DNA of 64,000 bases from Bacteroidota bacterium (lineage in GTDB: Bacteria > Bacteroidota > Bacteroidia > Chitinophagales > UBA10324). Below are positions 33,634-44,136 of this stretch, in pieces (the first letter of the stretch is position 1; each line of letters begins with the position of its first letter). The stretch covers positions 39,052-103,051 of the forward strand of contig JAFDYS010000023.1 of assembly GCA_018267315.1 (NCBI GenBank). The letters are read 5' to 3'. The notes beneath the pieces are model-generated. The model worked only from the letters and a program-made list of their open reading frames with translations. It was not told the DNA's origin and did no database searches. The position numbers and the translations under genes were made by a program.

Positions 33634-36600
33634 TTACTGGATGGTGATCTTCCGGTAAAACTGTTTTCCTTCAATGCTGATCCTGGCAAAGTAGGTTCCT
33701 TTCGCCCAGGATGAGCAATCGAATGTTGACAGAATTTCCTTCTGAACATTTCCATAATCCTTCCTGAACACTTCTTTGCCCACCATGTCAAACATGGTTA
33801 GTTCAACATCATTGGCTGCTGCCGAAAGTTCAATACTCATGTTGAAAATTCCCTCCGTTGGATTCGGGTAGAATGATATGGTTTCACTGATGCCAACTCC
33901 ACCAATGCCCTCAATCGGAACGATATAAACATCCTGAGAGTAGCTGCCCGTGCAACCGGAAGCATCCGTGTAGGTGTATGTGATGGTATATGGTCCACCG
34001 ATCGGCAAACTGGATGGATTGAATTGATTGCCTGTTACACCCGGACCGGAGAATGTACCGCCGGCAGGAACTCCCTCAAGTGTGAAGGGCAGTTCGTTCT
34101 CGTAGTACTGCGGATCCAGGTTGGCAATAAAGACACCGGGAGTTGGATTCACAACCACGGGAATTACAATCATGGTATCGCAAAGTGGCGCCAGCGGATC
34201 CGTCACGCTAACCGTGAAGGTCATGGAAACAGGAGGCGTAACTGTTACGGTGTCGTTCAATCCGTTTTGCGGATTCATTCCCGGAATTTGCGGCATCCAC
34301 TCATACTCGAAGTTTCCGCTGCCAAGATTCTCAGCTACCAACTCAATGGAAGTTCCTTCGCACACTTCGGTGGCACTCGCAACTGCGGCTACCTGTGGCT
34401 GGTAAATCTGTGCTAATACAGGCACCAGCGGACTGGCACAACCCGGCGCCACGTAATGAACGCGTCCGCCGAATACATAGGGACCGAAGGGATACCCGAA
34501 TGCATAGTAATTGGAAATACCTTCCTTCACCTGAATGTTATCATCCTGTACATACACATTGCCAACACCGGTTCCATACTGATTGCTCAGGTAGGAGTAG
34601 TAATTGTTGCAGGTAATGTAGAATGCACCGCTCGTTCCGGCAGGAATGTGGGCAAACAATTGCAGGTTAAGCGGAACCGCCACCCCATTTCCTCCGCCAA
34701 CAATTCCGGGAGCCGTACCAATCAAGGACCAGGCCGAAGGATTGTACTCATATCCCTGGTAGGTGCCGGGCTTAAAGTAAACTTCTATATCAGAGGTATA
34801 GAAATTACTCATGGTGATATCAAAACCGGTGATGTAAACATCAGTCTTGGCAGCGATATCAAACATGTTTCCGCTGGATGAATAAAATCCGTTCAATGTA
34901 GTTGTAAGCGGAGTTGATTCAGGTTCTCCTTCTGAAACATAGAAGGTAGTTGTCTCATTGATGTACGGTGTGGTGAAAGGCGATCCGGTACCGAGGAAGT
35001 TGCCGCCATTCTGTGAATAGTACCAGTATAATTCACCCTGTCCGCTACCTTCTGCACCCAGTATTACCTGACCGGGTCCGCAATTGCCACCGTCAACGGC
35101 TATAGGTTGATCCGGCGCCTGGTTAACCTGAACGGTTGCCTCTTCACCCGTTGAACTGCCGGCACAAGTAGCTTTCACGACATAATAGGTTGTGCTGTTG
35201 ATTCCCGGAGTGGTGTATTCATCAGATGTTGCTCCGGGAATATTTGTGTACGGTCCACCCGGTGAGGATGATTGCTGCCATTGCAAAACGGCACCCGGTG
35301 TATAATCCACAGCAGATAAAAGCGCATTTGCTTCGCCGCAATATTCACTTATATCCGGTGTGATGGTTCCTCCAACCGGAGTCGTCACCAAACTAACCGT
35401 TACTGATTGCTGAGTTGAGCAAAGTGTATTGGCATCAGTTACCGTGGCTGTATAAGTGGTGGTAGCATTAGGTGTTGCCACCGGATTCAATACAGTTGCA
35501 TTATCCAGCGTACCGGATGGGCTCCAGGAGTAGGTAAGCTGCGGCGGAGAGAACCGCCAGCCATCGTTGTTAGCCGTCCAGGTTGCGTCGGCATTTCTGC
35601 CCGGCACTGTCAGCGCGTTGGACCCCGTTACGTCTTCAATCCCTACAGTATGTGGTGCCCAATAGCCCGAAGGATTACCTGGCATACTGGTGGTTTGAAT
35701 GTCAATGATGTTCGTCGTTTCATAAAGTATGGCCTGCACAGTAATCGGGTCACCGGAGTAATAATGCTGAATATCCTTGAATTCAATTACACACTTTCTG
35801 AAAGGAGCGGTTCCGGTTGTCCAGTACTTCACCGTTCCGCCGATTCCCGGATTCAAATCTTCCCAACAGAATGCGATGAGATTATTTGGATCACTCGAAT
35901 TAGGCAGGTATTGCCCCTGGCAACACCCGGCGGTATACGGCTGAGTGAATGACAACCATCCGTTGGCAGACAAATAGAACTGCGTGTAATCATTTCCATA
36001 GAAATTGAAAGTGAACCCAAGTGGTAATGCCGAACTATAGCTTTCATCTGTAAGAGGTACTAACGTTCCCGCATTGTTTTGTTCTGTTTCATAATCAATT
36101 TCAAAAACCGAATAGTTGGTTGCCGGAGATGATGCCACCAGTTGCGATGAGCCGCCGGCGCACACTGCGTCCGGTGTTGCCGTAACGGTTACGTTAGGCG
36201 GTTCTGCCACATAAACATTGATCGTATCAGCATTAGCACAGGTAGCATTGCTTGCCAGCACGGTGTAAGCGGTATTGGATGACGGTGATGCAGTAACCGA
36301 GGATCCTGAAGTGGATGATAAGCCATCAGCCGGTGACCAAACAAAATTGTTATAACCGCCACCGCTCACACTGAGTGTCACACTTTGGCCGCTTCCTGCA
36401 CAAATGGTTGCACTGGAAGGATCGGGTGTAACGGTAATTTCAGGTGAAGGAGTTGCCGTAATTGTTACAGGAACCTTCGGTGAAATACATAGCTGACTGT
36501 AATCAATCACCCAATCATATGCGTACATGTAGTACCAGATTCCGTAGGCACTGCTCGTGATCGAAATCACATCACCGAGGGTGTATGGATAGGCGTACCC

Positions 36601-39600
36601 ACTCGGGTTATAATCGTTGCTGTAAAGATTTACGCTGGAGTAACCCCATGCGAGATGATAATCACCCACATCTCCATCAGAGAAAGCCCAGTTGAGTGGA
36701 ATCCAGGTCTTCTGTCCCACATCAGATTGCGATACGGTAACCGTTGCAGTTTGAATGGTTACGTAGTTTGAATTCCACAGATACAATTGCACATCACCTG
36801 CAGAAGCCGGATATACATAAACACCTACAATGGTGCAGGGCTTATATACCGAGAAATTCTGGTAAGCATAGGTGAAATACTGATTCGTTATGCCAATTGT
36901 ATTGTCAACCGGCCCTACATGACCTGAATTTACTGTGCCGATTCCTGCAGCAGCATAGTATGTAGTAGTCGCATTGACGTATGAGGTATAGTTGGACGGG
37001 CTGGAGCTATAATAAACCGGCGTTGGATCACTTTCATTGGCATACCAGAAAACATAATCGCCATCTCCACTGGCACTCACCGTCACATTTCCTTCACCGC
37101 AAACCGTAGCTCCGGTGCTCGATGTGATCTGCTCATTGCCGCCCACCTGCACCTGGATGCCATCGCTGAATGCTGATTCATTCGTGTTATCACAAGTCAC
37201 TTTCACCCGGTAATAGGTGGATGAAGAAGGTGAGGCCACGTAAGAGGTATTGGTCGCTCCTCCGATGTTCGTGTAGTTGATTCCATCCGTTGAAGACTGC
37301 CACTTGAATGAGAGATCGCCTGCCAGTGAATAGCCGACCACTTCAAGCGTGGTTGAGCCGCCTGCATCACAAAGCACTGCAGGGTCTGCCGCTACAGTGC
37401 CCGGATCCGGAGTGGCTGTGCAAGAGGCAGGTGGTTCCAGTGTAATGGTATAATCTTCTGTTTCACCATAGTAATACAGGAAGTAGGTGCAGGCATCAGC
37501 TCCCGTCATGGTGCTGTATTCTTTAGAACGGATGCGCATGCGGCGGTCACCGGAATAATTCGGATTATTCGGTACTGTGAACGTGAAGTTCTGGGTACCG
37601 CTTGTCGCCGTTGTGGAACCCCAAACATATTCGTCAGGATCATCGAAGTCATTATCATTGTTATAGTCAATCCATACGCCGAATCCAACGTAGTCATAGG
37701 ATGGTCCGCCCACCAATGAGCCGTTGTAGGTCGCTCCCAGTAACAGGGTGGTGGTGTACAGAGACTGATCGTATTCGATATAACCATTAAAGTTGCCATT
37801 GCAACCGCTGTATGCATGTGAAAGCGTGTTGATCTCCACATCATCAATATATCCCCAATAGCAGCCGTAGTTAGTTGCAGGTACACAGTAGTTGATTTGC
37901 CTGTTGCCGAATGGTGCGCTGTTGGACGGTGTCACATTCTGTCCGGTAAGAGCGATGGACGTACATTCTGCATCCAGATAATCGCCAACGGTGGCTGCAC
38001 CTGAAACATCATAAGCAACCCAGAAGTAGTTAGTGCCGGCATTCAATTGTTGGTTGCCGGTGATGGGTGAAGACAGGTTTGTTGCAGAGCCAAATAAGTT
38101 GCTCGCGGCGAATACCGGGCTTGTGCCGGTGTAATAGATTTTCACGTTGGTAACATCGCCTGCAAAATTTGTTGATCCATTGGAGTTCAGCGTGAATGAC
38201 TGTGCTGAAAGCGGGCTGTTACAACCTGCCATGGTGACCTGAATGCCCATAATCTCAACATCCGGAATGCCCGTGCCTGTTGTATTCTGATTATTCTGTG
38301 TACAACTGCTGGAGCTGTAAACCTGGTTAGTTGTTGGCGGAGAAAGTGTGATGATGTAATCTTCCGTTTCTCCATAATAGAATTGGGTGCATGCATCACC
38401 GGCATTGGGAGCATAATAATCGAAAGCCCGAACGCGCATGCGGTGGTCACCTACATAGTCCGAATTACATGGCAACGTAAGCGTCGCGAACTGTGAGCCA
38501 TAGGTATAATAGGGAGAACCGTAAACGAATTCGCCCAAATCTTCAAAGTCACCGTCATTGTTGTAGTCAATCCAAACACCAAAGCCAACCGCTTCGAAAT
38601 ACGGTCCGTCAAGTTGAAGTGAATAGTTCTGACCCAGCTCCAACTCAGTGGTGGTGTTACCGTATTGCGGATAGAGAATGTATCCGTTCGGATTACCGTT
38701 GCAATAACTGAAGGTGTTGATCAGGGTATTCAACGTCACTCCATCAATGTATGCGAAGTAGCAACTGTATTGGAATGATCCGATGCAATAGTTGATTTCG
38801 CGGTTTCCATCCGGAGCAGTAATGTCAGGGATCTGGGTGCCGCCGTTTCCGCTCATCACCAGTTGCTCACATTCCGCGTCTAGAATATCACCCATGGTGG
38901 CGCCGCCCGAAATGTCATAAGCCACCCAGAAGTAATTGTTACCGGCGCCGAGTTCCTGACTTCCGGTGATCGGGTTAGACAGATTGGATGATGAGCCAAA
39001 AAGATTGGTGGCAGCAAAGGTGGGGCTTGAACCCGTGTAATAAATTTTCACATTGCTCACATCATTGGCGAAGTCAGTACTGCCATTGCTGTTCAATTTG
39101 ATGGAGGTCATGTTAAACGGATTCAGACTTCCCTGCGTGGATACCACAATACCAATTAACTGCTGATCCGTTGATCCGGCGGAGACCGGATCGGTAACGG
39201 TTTGCGTGGTAGTGCTTGACACATAAGTCATGCTGCTGGGCGCTGAAATCGTGATGGTGTAATCTTCCGTTTCACCATAGTAGTAAAGCAATTCGCCGCA
39301 CGCTTCGCTTGAAAACAGAACGTAGCCGTCCTTTGAACGAATGCGCATGCGGTGATCCCCGATGGTTGCGGTGCTTGGTACACTGATACTTCCGTATTGC
39401 GGTCCGTATGTTGCATAGGGAGAAGACCACGCAAACTCACCGTTATCAGAAAAATCTCCGTCATTGTTAAAGTCAATCCACACCCCGAAACCAACGTATT
39501 CATAACTCGGTCCACCGGTGAGTGTGATCGGGTAGGTGCCTCCGGCTTCCACCGTAGTGGTGAACTGTGAAGGATCATATTGAATGTAGGAGTTCACGTT

Positions 39601-41556
39601 GCCGTTGCAACCGCTGTACTGGTTTGAAATGGTGTTGAATTCAACGCCGTCAATATAGCCCCAGTAGCACCCGTAGGTGGTGCTTGGCACGCAGTAGTTA
39701 ATGGTTCTGGAACCAAACGGTGCTGACACATCGGGTGTCTGTGTTCCGCCATTGCCCGACATCACAATCTGTGTACATTCTGCATCAAGCACATCACCGA
39801 GTGTGGCGGATGATGAAACATCATAAGCGACCCAGAAGTAATTGGTTCCTGAAGAAAGAGTTTGACTGCCGCTGATGGTGGCGGGCATCGTGGCGGAAGA
39901 ACCGAAGAGGTTGGTGGTGGCGAAGCTGGCGTTGTTGCCGGTGAAATACACTTTCACATTCGTTACATCACCACTGAAGTTGGTGGAGCCATTGGCATTT
40001 AGAGCAAGTGAAGTGAGGTTGAATGCATTCAATCCGCCCTGGGTTACAATCTGAATGCCGATGAGTTCCTGATCGGCCGATCCGGAAATCACATCCGAGG
40101 TATTGTTTTGTGTAACCGTGCTTGACACAAATACCATCGGCGTTGACTCGATGATATTGATCGTATAATCTTCGGCTTCTCCATAATAGAAATCAGAACA
40201 GGATTCGCTTGACGATACCGTACCGTAATCCTTGCAACGAACCCGCATGCGATGTTCGCCCAGTGATGCAGTGATGGGAATGGAAGCAGTTCCTACCTGT
40301 GTTCCCAGGCCAATCGTGGGGGATGAATAAACAAATTCATTGGCATCCGAGAAGTCGCCGTCATTATTCAAATCAATCCAAACCCCGAATCCCACATATT
40401 CAAAGGAGGGGCCGGTGAGTGAAATCTGATAGTTGCTTCCGCGCTCTAAATCTGTAGTGAGGTTGCCGTTGGGCTCATAATAAATGTAGCCATTAGAATT
40501 ACCGTTGCAATAAGAGAAGGTATTGGAAAGTGTATTCAGTTCAACTCCGTCAATGTATGCGAAAAAGCAACCGTACAGGTTGTTGGGTGTACAGTAACCC
40601 AGTTGCCGGTTGCCGGTAGGAGCTGTAACGGTTGGCGTATAACTGCTTCCGCCTGCTGTTATTGAAGTGCACTCCGCGTCAATGTAGTCATCAATGGTAC
40701 CGCTTGAACTGATGTCGTATGTAACCCAGAAATAATTGGCGCCCTGGGCGAGTTGCACGCTGCCCGTGATTGGTGACGCGAGGTTGCTGGATGAGCCGAA
40801 AAGAATGTCAGTTGAGAAAACCGACGATGTGCCGGTGTAATACACATGCACGTTGGTTACATCATTTGCAAAATTGGTTGACCCGTTGGAGTTCAAAGTA
40901 AGCGATGTGAGATTGATCGGGTTCAAACTTCCGGATGCAACGACCTGAACACCGAGAATCTGCGCATCGCTGGTTCCGAGCGACACATTATCAGTTTCCG
41001 TTTGCGTACAGGTGCTCGATGTGTACACCATATTCATCGGTGGCGTGATGTTCACCGTATAATCATGCACTTCGCCATAGAAATAGTTGGCGCATGGATC
41101 CAGCGGGAAGGTGTACTGTGCGCAGCGTATCCTCATGCGGTGTTCGCCCAGCGTTGCGAACGGCGAAACGTAGAAGCCGGCGGTGTAGTTGATTCCGGGC
41201 GTGCTGCAATACAGGTAGCTGACCAGTTTTTCCGAGGCATCAAAAACATAATCATCATTCAAATCAATCCACATACTTACGTATTGACCGTAGTTGCCCA
41301 CAGTAACGGTGAGCGCATTGGTGGATCCCTGTTCGAAATCAGCTACCAGGTTGGTGTAATCGCTGTAACCGTTTTGACCGCAACCGGTGCCCGTTTGGTT
41401 GATAGCGCCAACCGACACATTGTCGATATAGTCACCATACAAGCAACCCACGGCATACAGGTTGTCAACGCAGTACTGCGCACGCGCTGATTGAGCGTTC
41501 AACAGGAATAAACTTGAAACGAGAATGAAGGAGAGTTTGTAGAGAGTGGATCTCAT
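33634..41556 (-). CDS. Giant T9SS-sorted protein with alternating GEVED and BNR_assoc_N-like domains
   Basis: 2,640 residues from ATG 41556, where RSTLYKLSFILVSSLFLLNA gives a signal peptide; an upstream frame to 41637 lacks one. Five GEVED domains alternate with four domains like BNR_assoc_N in units of about 300 residues (about 900 bp). GEVED copies show VGFGVWIDYNNDGDF, HRMRIR and YYGETEDYTI; the others show SSTxTQ, SNGSTNFANDVTNVKIYYTG and NYFWVAYDIS. A long Ig-like and propeller-like region follows (about 1,430-2,560; VPVTITATPSPEITV, TFTVSVTDPLAPLC). The last 80 residues are the sorting domain (ISFYPNPTEGIFNMS). It is probably a surface adhesin or filament-like protein. No enzymatic motif is visible. 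A strong terminator follows. Confidence 0.85.
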   Translation of the reverse strand: MRSTLYKLSFILVSSLFLLNAQSARAQYCVDNLYAVGCLYGDYIDNVSVGAINQTGTGCGQNGYSDYTNLVADFEQGSTNALTVTVGNYGQYVSMWIDLNDDYVFDASEKLVSYLYCSTPGINYTAGFYVSPFATLGEHRMRIRCAQYTFPLDPCANYFYGEVHDYTVNITPPMNMVYTSSTCTQTETDNVSLGTSDAQILGVQVVASGSLNPINLTSLTLNSNGSTNFANDVTNVHVYYTGTSSVFSTDILFGSSSNLASPITGSVQLAQGANYFWVTYDISSSGTIDDYIDAECTSITAGGSSYTPTVTAPTGNRQLGYCTPNNLYGCFFAYIDGVELNTLSNTFSYCNGNSNGYIYYEPNGNLTTDLERGSNYQISLTGPSFEYVGFGVWIDLNNDGDFSDANEFVYSSPTIGLGTQVGTASIPITASLGEHRMRVRCKDYGTVSSSESCSDFYYGEAEDYTINIIESTPMVFVSSTVTQNNTSDVISGSADQELIGIQIVTQGGLNAFNLTSLALNANGSTNFSGDVTNVKVYFTGNNASFATTNLFGSSATMPATISGSQTLSSGTNYFWVAYDVSSSATLGDVLDAECTQIVMSGNGGTQTPDVSAPFGSRTINYCVPSTTYGCYWGYIDGVEFNTISNQYSGCNGNVNSYIQYDPSQFTTTVEAGGTYPITLTGGPSYEYVGFGVWIDFNNDGDFSDNGEFAWSSPYATYGPQYGSISVPSTATIGDHRMRIRSKDGYVLFSSEACGELLYYYGETEDYTITISAPSSMTYVSSTTTQTVTDPVSAGSTDQQLIGIVVSTQGSLNPFNMTSIKLNSNGSTDFANDVSNVKIYYTGSSPTFAATNLFGSSSNLSNPITGSQELGAGNNYFWVAYDISGGATMGDILDAECEQLVMSGNGGTQIPDITAPDGNREINYCIGSFQYSCYFAYIDGVTLNTLINTFSYCNGNPNGYILYPQYGNTTTELELGQNYSLQLDGPYFEAVGFGVWIDYNNDGDFEDLGEFVYGSPYYTYGSQFATLTLPCNSDYVGDHRMRVRAFDYYAPNAGDACTQFYYGETEDYIITLSPPTTNQVYSSSSCTQNNQNTTGTGIPDVEIMGIQVTMAGCNSPLSAQSFTLNSNGSTNFAGDVTNVKIYYTGTSPVFAASNLFGSATNLSSPITGNQQLNAGTNYFWVAYDVSGAATVGDYLDAECTSIALTGQNVTPSNSAPFGNRQINYCVPATNYGCYWGYIDDVEINTLSHAYSGCNGNFNGYIEYDQSLYTTTLLLGATYNGSLVGGPSYDYVGFGVWIDYNNDNDFDDPDEYVWGSTTATSGTQNFTFTVPNNPNYSGDRRMRIRSKEYSTMTGADACTYFLYYYGETEDYTITLEPPASCTATPDPGTVAADPAVLCDAGGSTTLEVVGYSLAGDLSFKWQSSTDGINYTNIGGATNTSYVASPSSSTYYRVKVTCDNTNESAFSDGIQVQVGGNEQITSSTGATVCGEGNVTVSASGDGDYVFWYANESDPTPVYYSSSPSNYTSYVNATTTYYAAAGIGTVNSGHVGPVDNTIGITNQYFTYAYQNFSVYKPCTIVGVYVYPASAGDVQLYLWNSNYVTIQTATVTVSQSDVGQKTWIPLNWAFSDGDVGDYHLAWGYSSVNLYSNDYNPSGYAYPYTLGDVISITSSAYGIWYYMYAYDWVIDYSQLCISPKVPVTITATPSPEITVTPDPSSATICAGSGQSVTLSVSGGGYNNFVWSPADGLSSTSGSSVTASPSSNTAYTVLASNATCANADTINVYVAEPPNVTVTATPDAVCAGGSSQLVASSPATNYSVFEIDYETEQNNAGTLVPLTDESYSSALPLGFTFNFYGNDYTQFYLSANGWLSFTQPYTAGCCQGQYLPNSSDPNNLIAFCWEDLNPGIGGTVKYWTTGTAPFRKCVIEFKDIQHYYSGDPITVQAILYETTNIIDIQTTSMPGNPSGYWAPHTVGIEDVTGSNALTVPGRNADATWTANNDGWRFSPPQLTYSWSPSGTLDNATVLNPVATPNATTTYTATVTDANTLCSTQQSVTVSLVTTPVGGTITPDISEYCGEANALLSAVDYTPGAVLQWQQSSSPGGPYTNIPGATSDEYTTPGINSTTYYVVKATCAGSSTGEEATVQVNQAPDQPIAVDGGNCGPGQVILGAEGSGQGELYWYYSQNGGNFLGTGSPFTTPYINETTTFYVSEGEPESTPLTTTLNGFYSSSGNMFDIAAKTDVYITGFDITMSNFYTSDIEVYFKPGTYQGYEYNPSAWSLIGTAPGIVGGGNGVAVPLNLQLFAHIPAGTSGAFYITCNNYYSYLSNQYGTGVGNVYVQDDNIQVKEGISNYYAFGYPFGPYVFGGRVHYVAPGCASPLVPVLAQIYQPQVAAVASATEVCEGTSIELVAENLGSGNFEYEWMPQIPGMNPQNGLNDTVTVTPPVSMTFTVSVTDPLAPLCDTMIVIPVVVNPTPGVFIANLDPQYYENELPFTLEGVPAGGTFSGPGVTGNQFNPSSLPIGGPYTITYTYTDASGCTGSYSQDVYIVPIEGIGGVGISETISFYPNPTEGIFNMSIELSAAANDVELTMFDMVGKEVFRKDYGNVQKEILSTFDCSSWAKGTYFARISIEGKQFYRKITIQ

Positions 41557-41765
41557 AGTAACAGGGTGATTTAGATGATTAAAAATGCTGCGTTCAAAGA
41601 TCGGAAATGATGCAACAAATAAAAGCGTAAGCAGCACTATTTGAGGCGTAAAAATTTCCGATACCTGAACGTTTCAGTAAACTTAGAAACTTTTTCAAGA
41701 TGCAAGCCCATTTCGCCAAATTTTTCTTTCTGCGAATCGGGAGATGATCACTGGCCTGCCGCTCC

Positions 41766-41796
41766 TTTCCCCTTTCACCTTCCGCTATTATATTTG
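41766..41796 (+). promoter_or_regulatory. Promoter of the amidoligase cluster (TTTC, 19 nt, TATATTTG)
   Basis: TATATTTG at 41789-41796 preceded at exactly 19 nt by TTTC (41766-41769), one base off the TTTG box. It would start transcription near 41802 with a leader of about 55 nt before ATG 41859. The rest of the 302-bp gap from 41557 to 41858 holds no other signal I recognise. Confidence 0.6.
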
Positions 41797-41858
41797 CGCC
41801 CTCATTTTTCCTGCCTGTTTCATCAGTCAAAATCACAGAACAAAAACCAGAATATCGC

Positions 41859-42809
41859 ATGAAGAAAATTGGAATCCTCACCGGAATGGAACGCACGTTT
41901 CCCGAAGCATTTATAGAACGGGTGAACTCTAAAAATGTAGAAGGCATCACGGCAGAATGGGTGCAGATTGATAAGGTGCCGCAGGCCTATCCCTCTGACT
42001 ATGCCGTTATCATTGACCGCATCTCTCAGGATGTTCCGTTCTATCGTGCCTATCTCAAGAATGCCGCATTGACCGGAACCGCCGTCATCAATAATCCTTT
42101 CTGGTGGACGGCGGATGACAAGTTCTTCAACAATTGCCTGGCGATTAAGATAGGCGTGCCGGTACCCAAAACCGTCATTCTACCCTCGTATGATCATCCC
42201 ACGGATACCACGGCTGATTCATTCAAGAATCTGGTTTCACCGCTTGACTGGGATGGCATGTTGGGGTATATCGGCTTTCCGGCTTTCATGAAACCATATT
42301 CCGGCGGCGGCTGGAAGAACGTGTATAAGATTCATGATAAGGAAGAGTTGTTTGCCAAGCATGCCGAAACCGGGCAACTGGTGATGCTGTTGCAGGAAGC
42401 CATCGAGTTTGATTCTTATTTCCGGTGTTACTGCCTCGGAAGAAAATTCGTGCGCATCATGCACTATGAACCCCGCAATCCGCATCATCTCCGTTATGTG
42501 GCTCACCACAATGTGTCGGATGAACTCATGCAAACCATGCGTGACTATGTGCTACGGCTCAACGAAGCACTGGGTTATGACTTCAATACGGTTGAATTTG
42601 CTGTGCGTGATGGTATTCCTTATGCTATTGACTTCTGCAATCCGGCGCCGGATGCAGACCGTCATTCAGTCGGCGACGAAAATTTCGAATGGGTGGTAGA
42701 ACACGCATCACAAATGGCCATTGAGCGCGCTTTGGCACACCGCGAAGGTGCCGATAATCTCACGTGGGGAACCTACATGAAACGGGCTGTAAGTGGCGAG
42801 AGCATATAA
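41859..42809 (+). CDS. RimK-like ATP-grasp ligase, first gene of the amidoligase cluster
   Basis: 316 residues. ATP-grasp fold: GFPAFMKPYSGGGWKNVYKI (phosphate and adenine-binding lysine, about 142-161), LLQEAIEFDSYFRCYCLGRK (about 181-200), and metal-binding ends NTVEFAVRDGIPYAIDFCNP (about 243-262) with Glu and Asn. The N-terminal 130 residues form the pre-ATP-grasp Rossmann-like part. Such enzymes join a carboxylate (through an acyl phosphate) to an amine or thiol. The gene opens the cluster after its own promoter and is followed at 67 bp by a GCS2-type ligase. The N-terminal MKKIGILTGMERTFPEAFIE is seen in several RimK relatives of unknown substrate. The function as an amide or peptide ligase is well supported; the substrate is not. 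Confidence 0.85.
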   Translation: MKKIGILTGMERTFPEAFIERVNSKNVEGITAEWVQIDKVPQAYPSDYAVIIDRISQDVPFYRAYLKNAALTGTAVINNPFWWTADDKFFNNCLAIKIGVPVPKTVILPSYDHPTDTTADSFKNLVSPLDWDGMLGYIGFPAFMKPYSGGGWKNVYKIHDKEELFAKHAETGQLVMLLQEAIEFDSYFRCYCLGRKFVRIMHYEPRNPHHLRYVAHHNVSDELMQTMRDYVLRLNEALGYDFNTVEFAVRDGIPYAIDFCNPAPDADRHSVGDENFEWVVEHASQMAIERALAHREGADNLTWGTYMKRAVSGESI

Positions 42810-42876
42810 AATGCGCCACCGGATTTCACGGAATTCATTTCTTTAGTTCGAATATCTACCTCAAAAAAAACGTCCA

Positions 42877-43980
42877 ATGAACCGACTCTTCACCCTGGGC
42901 ATTGAAGAAGAATTCATGATCATCGATCCTGAAACCCGGGAGCTGGTAAGCCACATGCATCAGGTGGTGGAAGGCGGCAAAACATTGCTGGATGAACAGG
43001 TGAAGGCCGAAATGCATAAAGCCGTAGTGGAAGTGGGCACTAACATCTGCCATGATGTGAAAGAAGCCCGGCAGGAGGTGAAGAAGCTGCGAAGCATTAT
43101 TTCAGACATCGCAAGAAAGCAGGATTGCCTCATCGGCGCCGCGGGGGCGCATCCGTTTTCACGGTGGCAGGATGCCATGATCACCGACCATCCGCGTTAT
43201 CATGAAATTGTAAATGAAATGCAAGATGCCGCCCGCAGCAATTTGATATTCGGATTGCATGTTCATGTGGGTATCGAAAACCGGCAGATCGGCGTTCAGA
43301 TCATGAATGCCGTTCGTTATCTGCTTCCCCACATTTTCGCTCTCTCCACCAATTCTCCTTTTTGGCTGGGAAGAAATACCGGATACAAATCATACCGCAC
43401 CAAGGTCTTCGACAAATTCCCGCGCACCGGCATTCCTGAAAATTTCAGCAGCGCCAGTGAATTCGATGAATACGTGGCGCTTCTGGTTAAAACGGGATGC
43501 ATTGACAACGGAAAAAAAATCTGGTGGGATCTGCGCATTCATCCTGTTTATCCCACCCTGGAATTCCGCATCTGCGATGTGCCCATGCGGCTGGATGAAA
43601 CGATTGCCCTTGCTGCCATTATGCAGGCCGTCATTGCCAAGCAGTATAAACTGATGCAGCAGAATCTGAGTTTCAGAAATTACCGCCGGGCACTCATTAA
43701 TGAAAACAAGTGGCGCGCGGCACGCTATGGGGTTCACGGCAAGCTGATTGATTTCGGTAAGGAAGCCGAGGTGCCGTTTTCGCAACTGCTTGAAGAACTC
43801 ATTGAGTTTGTGGATGACGTGGTAGACGAACTCAACTGCCGCGAAGAAGTGAATTACCTCCGCGAAATCGTAAAGCGGGGCACCGGCGCTGACAGGCAGT
43901 TGGCTGTTTACGAGCAAACCAAGGATCTGCGCCAAGTGGTTGACTACATTGTAGAAGAGACGAATCATGGATTAAGCTAA
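42877..43980 (+). CDS. GCS2/YbdK-type carboxylate-amine ligase
   Basis: 367 residues, glutamate-cysteine-ligase-2 fold. LGIEEEFMIIDPETREL marks the first metal-binding strand, FGLHVHVGIENRQIG the HVHVG motif, and WWDLRIHPVYPTLEFRICDV the Arg and Glu of the active site. YbdK-type enzymes make gamma-glutamyl amides or similar from ATP and two small substrates. No second glutathione enzyme (GshB) is present. It lies between two ATP-grasp-type genes and a glutamine amidotransferase on the same strand, so it forms one of several ligation steps of a single pathway (inference). Confidence 0.88.
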   Translation: MNRLFTLGIEEEFMIIDPETRELVSHMHQVVEGGKTLLDEQVKAEMHKAVVEVGTNICHDVKEARQEVKKLRSIISDIARKQDCLIGAAGAHPFSRWQDAMITDHPRYHEIVNEMQDAARSNLIFGLHVHVGIENRQIGVQIMNAVRYLLPHIFALSTNSPFWLGRNTGYKSYRTKVFDKFPRTGIPENFSSASEFDEYVALLVKTGCIDNGKKIWWDLRIHPVYPTLEFRICDVPMRLDETIALAAIMQAVIAKQYKLMQQNLSFRNYRRALINENKWRAARYGVHGKLIDFGKEAEVPFSQLLEELIEFVDDVVDELNCREEVNYLREIVKRGTGADRQLAVYEQTKDLRQVVDYIVEETNHGLS

Positions 43981-44136
43981 TCCGTTCAGAACTCTTATTT
44001 CCTTCTTTAATGTTATGTGGAAATTAATTTTCCGCGAAACTTTCTACCTTACCTCGCAGTTTTGATATTTGATCTGTTGTCAGTTTAATGACATTCGCAC
44101 CATCATCCTCAGTTTAAGTTTAATGAAAAGCAGAAC

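Noticed and set aside
34024..34416. Plus-strand open frames within the giant T9SS gene
   Set aside because: Antisense shadows with no signal, domain or start context.
38000..41500. Regularly spaced repeats as an array of non-coding elements
   Set aside because: The repeats are in frame and correspond to protein domains in the giant T9SS gene.
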